Positions 57,549 to 64,000 of a DNA stretch of 64,000 bases are shown here, in pieces. The stretch lies in contig NC_089315.1 in NCBI RefSeq assembly GCF_036669915.1, positions 7,299,291-7,363,290 of the forward strand. Reading direction: 5' to 3'. The translations under genes were made by a program, and so were the position numbers. The notes beneath the pieces were generated by a model. That model did not search any database. It was not told where the DNA came from and was given only the letters and a program-made list of their open reading frames with translations. This DNA comes from Pocillopora verrucosa. Lineage: Eukaryota > Cnidaria > Anthozoa > Scleractinia > Pocilloporidae. The number at the start of each line of letters is the position of its first letter. The stretch's first letter is position 1.

Positions 57549-57805
57549 AAACGTTTATTGCAATGGGAAGCCATCTTCTTCAGTAAAAACTAGTAAGGAA
57601 GGAATTGTTTGGCAAAGTAGAATAATAAAAGTAAAAAATGTGTCACAAAATAGAATAAAAACTATGTGAAAAGTTAAGATCGATATCACAAAGCATCTCT
57701 TGGGCTCTCGTTACAAATGGAAATGCGACAGCCGACCCCATGTGTAGGTAAAAGAAAGCTTTATCTAAGTCAAAGTTCGCGTAAATTGTCCGTACCCCAA
57801 GAATG

Positions 57806-59602
57806 TTAGTGATAAACAAAGTTTTTTCTGGCTTGATGATACTCGGGATCTTGAAAGTTTCTCGCCATGATTGAGAGCTCATTTGAGCGACATTCTTCGA
57901 TGTTCTCCGTGACTTGGTGCTGTGCCTTTTTGTTCTTTTCTCGGACAATGTACGACTGCAAAGGGGTGCGGGCAAGGCACGATGCTTGCTCCTTAATCCA
58001 GCTTTCAAACTCCTCCACACCGTCTCCAACACTTCCGTCCAGAAAACCAATTTCAGCGGCATCAGAGGCTAGGATGGGTTTGGCACTGGACAACAACTCA
58101 TCCGCCTTTTCTTGGCCCACACGCTTTGGCAGAAAGTATGTGTGATATTCTGAACCATAAAGTTTCATTAGCTTATAGTGAGGATTCAGCACCACCCCAT
58201 CACGTGCAAAGGCGAAGTCGCTAGCCAAAGCCAACATGGCCCCACCGGCTCCAGCGTTGCCACGTAATGCTGAGATCGTGATCTTTCTGCTGGAGAAGAT
58301 ACAACGCACGACATCGTTAATAGCATTGATGTTCCTCCATGATTCCTGTACTGGGTCATCTGCTGCTTCGATAACATTAAGGTGGATACCATTGCTGAAC
58401 ACATCTCGGCCACCCATCAGAACCATTACCTTGCAAAAATCATTATTTTCAACCGCCCGCAAAACGGAAACAAGACGCTGACATTGGCTAGTGCTCATAG
58501 CTCCGTTGTAAAACTCGAAGTGTACAAAGCAGACGCCGTCAGATGTCATACTCGTCCAGATGTCCTGAGCTGTGTAAGGATAGGAGCCGTACAGAATAGA
58601 TAGAGAGGGGTCTACCACGGTTGGTGCTTGAGATTTTAACCACATCATAGCAGGAAGTTTGAGCTTGCTCTTCTTCAGGTGTGAAACCCATAGAGCTCCC
58701 CTGCCGCACTTGACCAGAACAGATCCATGGCTTTGGCCCAGTATTTCACCAGGTTTTCCCGGCAGGAATCTAAGTCTTCCTTTCTCCAGACGTGCTCCAA
58801 AGAGGCGAAAATCCTTCGTCCAGTCCCAATCGCTATCTGCTTCTTTTGTTCTAAAGCGACCGACGGCTCCTGGTGCTGAATCAGACATACGAATCTGACA
58901 GGCTATCTCGTCAGCTGGCAATTCCCAGTTCACAGTTCGGTCAGCCTTGGTCATGTTAGGGCGGCAGATTCCCCTCACTTGTGGATTGCTGTAGTTAAGA
59001 GGTCTGGGTGCTTTTCCAACCAGGAGATTATCTATGGCCTCCAGAACAGCTTTCACGGCTGTTTGTGTAACCTCATTCACATACATGCTCGACTTGGTAA
59101 GTGTGTTGACTTCGGGGCGCCTAACAGGAAAGGTTTTGGTGCTCCAAATATCGCCTGCGTCCATCTCCGAGGCCGCTTGAAGGACGCTCACTCCCCATTC
59201 CTCCTCCCTGTCATACAAGGCCCAGTCAATGGAACTCATGCCACGGTCGCCCTCGATTCCAGGATGAACAATCCAGCAAGGGATGTTGGGATTAGAAAAC
59301 ACTTCTTCTGGAATTCGTTTGGTAAGAAATGGACAAAGAATGAGATCGGGTTGGGCATCAAAAGCCAACTTTGTCATCTCTACAGGCTCGTTGATCTCGT
59401 GCACAGTGATGTTATGTTGTCTCTTTCTCAATTCTAGAGCCATCCTTTGGCTGAGGCTGTTGTGCTTGTTTGCGAAGAAAAGGATGTTAAGACTCTTTTT
59501 TGGCTTGAGACTGCATGAGACCGTTGGTCGGTTCAACAAATGGGGTTCAAATCGTCTTGAAAGGACAGGCTGGAAGCGAGGCTTAAGGAAATTTTTCAGC
59601 AT
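57806..59602 (-). CDS. hypX: HypX/HoxX-like fused formyltransferase-crotonase protein
   Basis: One intronless frame of 598 residues. Residues 1 to about 36 are basic and hydroxylated with few acidic residues, fitting a mitochondrial presequence. Residues about 37-320 form a methionyl-tRNA or formyl-THF formyltransferase-like domain with CWIVHPGIEGDRG (His113) and EMDAGDIW (Asp148). The Asn of the classical NxH motif is not at the matching place. Residues about 345-540 form a crotonase (enoyl-CoA hydratase-like) domain with FSNGIHLNVIEAA, ESWRNINAIND, GNAGAGGAMLALASD (448-462) and NPHYKLMKLYGSEY (473-486). This domain order and these motifs are those of bacterial HypX, which moves formyl from formyl-THF to CoA and then releases CO for [NiFe]-hydrogenase assembly. 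Codon use resembles neighbouring genes. A possible 5' UTR splice acceptor lies at 59624 or 59631. Role in this organism is unknown. Confidence 0.88.
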   Translation of the reverse strand: MLKNFLKPRFQPVLSRRFEPHLLNRPTVSCSLKPKKSLNILFFANKHNSLSQRMALELRKRQHNITVHEINEPVEMTKLAFDAQPDLILCPFLTKRIPEEVFSNPNIPCWIVHPGIEGDRGMSSIDWALYDREEEWGVSVLQAASEMDAGDIWSTKTFPVRRPEVNTLTKSSMYVNEVTQTAVKAVLEAIDNLLVGKAPRPLNYSNPQVRGICRPNMTKADRTVNWELPADEIACQIRMSDSAPGAVGRFRTKEADSDWDWTKDFRLFGARLEKGRLRFLPGKPGEILGQSHGSVLVKCGRGALWVSHLKKSKLKLPAMMWLKSQAPTVVDPSLSILYGSYPYTAQDIWTSMTSDGVCFVHFEFYNGAMSTSQCQRLVSVLRAVENNDFCKVMVLMGGRDVFSNGIHLNVIEAADDPVQESWRNINAINDVVRCIFSSRKITISALRGNAGAGGAMLALASDFAFARDGVVLNPHYKLMKLYGSEYHTYFLPKRVGQEKADELLSSAKPILASDAAEIGFLDGSVGDGVEEFESWIKEQASCLARTPLQSYIVREKNKKAQHQVTENIEECRSNELSIMARNFQDPEYHQARKNFVYH

Positions 59603-59954
59603 CGTTATCCTTGCTATCTTCTTCTGAAAACTGAAAGGGAAGGTAGAACGTCAGTGATTACTCAATTATGGAACTTAACCGTTAAATAAAATAAATCATA
59701 GCGAATATAAGCGATCCTCGCAATTATGAACACTACTGAACTAGTAGTTGAAATAAGGCCTGAAAAAAATTCAAGCCCGTAGGGGATTTGAACCTAGGAC
59801 CTTTGCGATACCGGTACAGCGCTATACCAACTGAGCTAAAAAGCCAACTGGGAGCTGGCCATTATGTTGATATCACAAAAATTATGATCAGTTTGCGTAA
59901 AGCGAAACCAGAGTGTTTTCACCGAGTGATTTTCGTCGACATTCATTAAGCGCA
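59603..59954. other. Upstream region of the HypX-like gene
   Basis: A pyrimidine-rich tract ending in CAG at 59631 and again at 59624 (minus strand) suggests a 5' UTR intron, so the true promoter may lie further right. A tRNA-like sequence occupies 59774-59845. Confidence 0.4.
59774..59845 (-). repeat. tRNA-like sequence, SINE head or tRNA pseudogene
   Basis: Minus strand shows a perfect A box TAGCTCAGTTGG and a B box GGTTCAAATCC at tRNA spacing. The 5' and 3' acceptor strands do not pair and the anticodon stem is poor. It is followed by an A/T tail. Confidence 0.45.
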
Positions 59955-61260
59955 TAAAATTTACATAAAACGAAAGCTAAGATGTGGTAGTAGATTGCGA
60001 CATTAAACGTGTGTACAAATACAGCGAAGTTCACAGAAACGGAATTGGCTTCCTTTCTTTGTGTTCATCACAAAGAATGTCGACGTGACCTGTAACACGA
60101 GTTTCTTTCTTTTACACGCATTTTGAAATATATTTTAATGAAACTCATATCATAGGAAAAATTAGATCTTAAAGTTTAACTAGTTTTGGTTTTAAAGATG
60201 CAAAATTAAAAGTGTGCACAAGCGCGGTGTATTGGAATGATAAATAGCATGTAAGCGATGTTTCCTCTGATGACCGAATCATTAAACTATTAATTTATTC
60301 GTAGATTTCGATCCGTTGCGGGTAATAAAGGAGCATGGTTTTCATTCTGAGATCATTACAAACACAACTCTTTAAAATCATCCCTACTCATTATATATCT
60401 TTGTATCGCATGCGGCTTTGAGGTGTGTCCGCGCTGGGAGGTATTGCATTGTGATGGATGTTTCATGTGGCAGCACCGCACTTGCGGTACCGGTTTAAGC
60501 AGGGTTGCTGTACAGAATGCTGTACAGAATGGAGCAATAGATTCGATCTGTGTGTCTTGGAGCGTGTCCAAAGACGGCGATTTTGATCTGAAATTTTGGC
60601 TGAAAACACCCGCATTGAGAGGCCTTTCGATGAGTTGAAAAAAAATCACGTTGTTACACCCTTCACCAAGATTTAAAATCTTTGTGTTCTATTTCTGCAC
60701 TTGTTAACTCATCGATCGTCCCTACAGCATTGGGGAACTAATTAAAGAGCCAACATATTTTTCGGCGTTTAGGGATATACCTTAAGGATGTGTTTCTTAA
60801 TCAGAAGTCTTAAATAGTTTTTAGAAATCCAGAGAAAGAGCCTTTATCTATAATACTTTGTTCTGCATCGATACTGATCGAATGATTTAACAAATGCGGC
60901 TGTCGGAGGGAACATCGCTTACATACTAATCATTCCAGAAAAGAAATTCAGGGACTCCCAGAGGAAGCCAAGTCGCTTTCAGCAAAATTTCGCGCACACT
61001 ATAAATTTCGCATTATCAGAACTAAAAAACGAATAAAATTCAAGATCAAAGCTTTCATAATATTAATTTTTATTAGATTTGATTACGAATTCTGTTCGAA
61101 AGAACGAAACTCGTGTTAAAGGTCACGTCGACATTCTTTGTGCTTAAAACAATAAAAGGACGCCAAGCCCGCTTCTGTGAAATTCGCTGTATTTGTGCAC
61201 GCTTTTTGTCGCAATTTACGAATACTTCTTAGCCTTTATTTGATTTAAGTTTCGTGCGGT
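59955..61260. mobile_element. Long imperfect palindrome, foldback-type element
   Basis: Arms of about 300 bases, roughly 59955-60270 and 60885-61260, are reverse complements with gaps. Matching blocks include GTACAAATACAGCGAA versus GCACAAATACAGCGAA, AAAGAATGTCGACGTGACC, and ATGTAAGCGATGTT. About 0.6 kb of unique sequence in the middle contains a PHD-finger-like fragment. No transposase was found, so the element would be non-autonomous. Confidence 0.6.
60390..60638 (+). pseudogene. PHD-finger-like ORF fragment inside the palindrome
   Basis: The open frame contains LHCDGCFMWQHRTCGTG, which fits the PHD signature C-D-x-C-x-x-W-x-H-x-x-C. The remaining zinc ligands are incomplete and the fragment ends at TGA 60636-60638. 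No start ATG is found. It is probably part of a transposon-encoded protein or a captured gene piece. Confidence 0.4.
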
Positions 61261-64000
61261 TTCATAAACATCAGGGCGAAAATCACGTGGCGAAAATTAC
61301 TCGGTGTCATAATTGAGAGGCTAAACATAACTTCTGAGTTATATTTCCCTTTTCGCAATGTATTGCTATATCTCAGCTTTTATTTGATTTTAGTTTCACA
61401 AGACAGGCTACACATAAAGTTTGATTCAAATCGCTACCGGTGGTGATTTGACTCTTAGTGGTAGTTAGTTTTGTGGTGGCAAGCTTGTTGTGGTGGCGAA
61501 TTGACCGTAAACCGTGAAAATACGCGTGGAAAAAGCTGTCTTTCATTCACCGCGCGAGTAAAGCTTTCACGATTAATATATTTTGAACAACCGTTCTGAA
61601 ATTAAAGGAATGGAGTCCAACTGCGTTTTAGTCAAGAGCTGCACTACCATTCCTTAGATCTAAATTTTAAAATGTCTGCGAGCCCGTCAAGTCACCACGA
61701 GTTTCAAACTCGGGACCCTCGCCAGCTCGTTATTCACGCTTTCACAAACGCTATCTCAGCACAATTTCCTGCTAAAGCACGTGGATACTTTCAAAGGTGA
61801 GTGCAGCTCAAGAGAGCACGGGATCATAAAATAGCTTAGCAAGAAAAAGAAACTAAAAGTTCGTACCTTGCAAAGCTTCCTTCCTGGATTGTTGTAAGTG
61901 ACAGTCACTTCAGCTTATTATTTGCCTCTTCAAGCCTCTTTCGAAAGGCGTAGTTTCGGTCCAAGTTCGAAATAGATTGTGTAATTGAAAAACACCGTGA
62001 ATTGTTGAATTGTGGTCCAATTCTCCCGAGAGAGACGCAATCAACTAACATAGGTCAGGTTAAATCCCTATGGGTATTAAAACCACACCAAAATGTCAAT
62101 AAGTAAGCAAAAGCGATATTTTAAGGCAGTTTTATTTCGCGTTCAGTACTTGCCGCTGGGCCCTCACGTTGAATTCTAATTAATTGGTAGGTTAGCCTTT
62201 TCCATCATAAAATAACAACATGAGAAGTAGTGGGCTTCTGACAACAACAACAACGTTAATTTAAAAAAATTTCTTCAAATTTAACTCAAGGGATGCGGTG
62301 AGTAAAAATTTTGTCCCTAAGTGATTTCTGTAAGAATTAGGAACACAATCTAGGCATAATTGTTTCCGAACTGATGGCTTTTGCGCCTTGACAATACAAA
62401 CCGGTTACTGCTGTAAATATTTTAATCAAGTTTTTACCAGTTAGAAGGTGGTGTTGCAGAAGATTATTACATATTCACAGGCAAATTAGAAAAATTGGTA
62501 CATCATATTGAAGAGAGAGCATATTAGTGTTTGTATCAGCGAATTATGCCCAGTAGCACCAAAGAAATACTTTATTCAGTTCTTTCCGAGACACTAGAGA
62601 AGACAAAAGACATTTCACAATAATTTCACAAATCAGTGCCTCTACCGATGCATGATGAAAAATGAACTTTTTCCTTGCAGAAAAATTTAATCGGTGTGAT
62701 GAGCGCATCATGGACTCTATGAAGAAAAATCTTTGTGGTTATTGTTCATCGTGGTGTAAGAAAGGAGATGGACTTTATTCGTTTGTCTCACGATGGAGTC
62801 ACTTTGGATGTGGATATTCACGATCAAACAACACAACAGCCTATCAATGCGAACCTAAGAGGGAACACCATCTAACGACCGGAATAAAAATGAGGATCGA
62901 AATGCACCAATAGCAACGCGCCAACGTGCTTCAAATAGCGACACGTAAACAATCGACCTCATCGCCCAACAAAGACTAGCAGTATTGCAGTCGAAACGTC
63001 GCGATCAACATCCAAAGTAACTCCATCGTGAGACGAATGAATAAAGTCTATCTCCTAAGAAAAAAGAGAACGAAAGTCCAGGGCACATAATTTATTTGTG
63101 TCCATAATTCTGTAAACTCCCACGGAGACTTAAAATCATGCATTAATAACTACCAACTCCCCTCCCCACCCCTGTTTGCTCTAAACGGCCGACATCATTC
63201 AGATTAAGCGTTCTTCGCCGGAAAATGCGTCACCCAGGCCAAAGCAAAGAAATATTTACTGCATATGCAAATGAAAAAAGCAAAAAGGTGTTGCAGAGGT
63301 ACAATTTGAAATGCTGAGTGATTATTGGTGTAAGCGAATATTTTGCGCCTTTGAATAAAATTTATGGAATTCCAGCATCCTTTTTTCACTGCCATGCGCA
63401 GCTCAGCCGATCTGATCATTTTTTAATCTTTAACGGTGATCGTTTACTTATGACACTGGAAAGGTACGGATTCAAGAAATCCCTCATTCAGTTCTTAGGA
63501 GCCAAGATGATACGTCGACGAGTTTTGTCAAAACTTTTATGGTAAAACTCCGGCGGACTGATTACGTATCGGATCCTATTTCACCGAGGTATCACAGTTC
63601 TCGCTGGTTTGAATCGTTCATTACAAATTAGTGACACGAGAGGGGGAAAGATTCTGGTTTACAACGGTTCTGCAAAATACATCAACCTCCAGCAGGTTAC
63701 AACATGGTAAAAAATGTATTCGTTATAGAAAGATGCATGATAATTTCGCACCGAAAGAATAACAAACAAGTGAGACAAAGATGGGCAGAAAGTTCTAACA
63801 CCAACTTTGTACGATTCAATTTTTATCGTGTAAAACGTATTTGTTTTCTAAACCAACGTTTCGTAGATTTTGATATCATTAGAAACATTACGTTACCTTA
63901 ATCTAATTTGAAACAAATTACATAGGTTTTATCCAGAAACGAAGTAGCCGTATATGAATGACGAAACATCGTGTATCTTGTCTGTCGCTTATGTCTTCAA
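61261..64000. other. Right-edge repeat-rich region, no confident gene
   Basis: Contains a second partial copy of the palindrome's outer sequence near 61370-61400, a B-box-like tRNA-type fragment near 61690-61760 and a small inverted repeat at 62763-63057. No exon with a recognisable domain was found. Confidence 0.45.
62763..63057. repeat. Small inverted repeat, about 50-base arms
   Basis: Arms 62763-62813 and 63007-63057 share ACTTTATTCRTTYGTCTCACG and GATGGAGTYACTTTGGATGT in opposite orientation around about 195 bases. The left arm lies in a Cys-rich open frame (62662-62913) without a recognised domain. Confidence 0.65.

Larger units (their letters stand above)
56048..57805. other. Convergent 3' region between APBA and the HypX-like gene
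   Basis: Holds the APBA 3' UTR with AATAAA at 56768-56773 and the 3' flank of the HypX-like gene with a minus-strand AATAAA at 57554-57559, plus two MITEs. No further gene seen. Confidence 0.55.

Noticed and set aside
57806-59602. Annotation as ALDH1L or MTFMT because of the N-terminal formyltransferase-like domain
   Set aside because: The C-terminal half is a crotonase with HypX-type motifs, not an aldehyde dehydrogenase or the MTFMT C-terminal barrel.
59774-59845. Functional tRNA gene on the minus strand
   Set aside because: A and B boxes are present, but the acceptor strands do not pair and the anticodon arm is irregular.
63318-63545. 75-codon frame near the right edge
   Set aside because: No domain, no splice context and weak coding character.
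1-64000. CRISPR arrays, operons or rRNA genes
   Set aside because: No regularly spaced direct repeats of CRISPR type or rRNA sequence was seen; gene structure is eukaryotic throughout.

Overview
The window looks like nuclear DNA of an anthozoan cnidarian, most likely a stony coral. Genes have many GT-AG introns, the DNA is AT-rich, and intergenic and intronic DNA is full of short TTAA-flanked inverted-repeat elements and tRNA-derived SINE-like sequence. The predicted proteins match animal families. I assembled the gene models by hand from splice sites, reading phase and remembered protein families. No alignment, transcript data or database search was run.

Layout, left to right: (1) 1-1560, no clear gene. 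(2) 1561-2652 minus, an intronless GT31 beta-1,3-glycosyltransferase. (3) 3874-9057 minus, SSR2 (TRAP-beta, ER translocon), 6 coding exons. (4) 9529-13745 plus, a TTC24-like TPR protein, 3 exons. (5) 15630-21317 minus, GNB5 (G-protein beta 5), 13 exons including a 12-base last exon. (6) 21502-24178 plus, SPAG8 (ciliary microtubule protein), 7 exons. (7) 24943-29926 minus, MPHOSPH10 (U3 snoRNP), 7 exons. (8) 30027-56047 plus, an APBA/X11/Mint adaptor, 15 exons, with a PTB domain, two PDZ domains and an unusually long charged N-terminal region. Its 7.9 kb second intron holds a decayed virus- or transposon-like segment. (9) 57806-59602 minus, an intronless gene for a HypX/HoxX-like protein (formyltransferase-like domain fused to a crotonase-like domain) with a probable mitochondrial presequence. 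(10) 59603-64000, repeats and inverted-repeat elements, no confident gene.

Six of the genes form three head-to-head pairs (SSR2/TTC24, GNB5/SPAG8, MPHOSPH10/APBA) with about 470, 184 and 100 bp between start codons, so each pair probably shares a bidirectional promoter. The genes are not an operon and belong to unrelated processes: ER protein translocation, G-protein signalling, cilia, ribosome biogenesis, synaptic or trafficking scaffold.

The most surprising item is the HypX-like gene. In bacteria HypX makes carbon monoxide from formyl groups for [NiFe]-hydrogenase assembly. Animals are not known to have that hydrogenase, so a mitochondrial-looking HypX in a host chromosome suggests an undescribed one-carbon or CO-producing activity.
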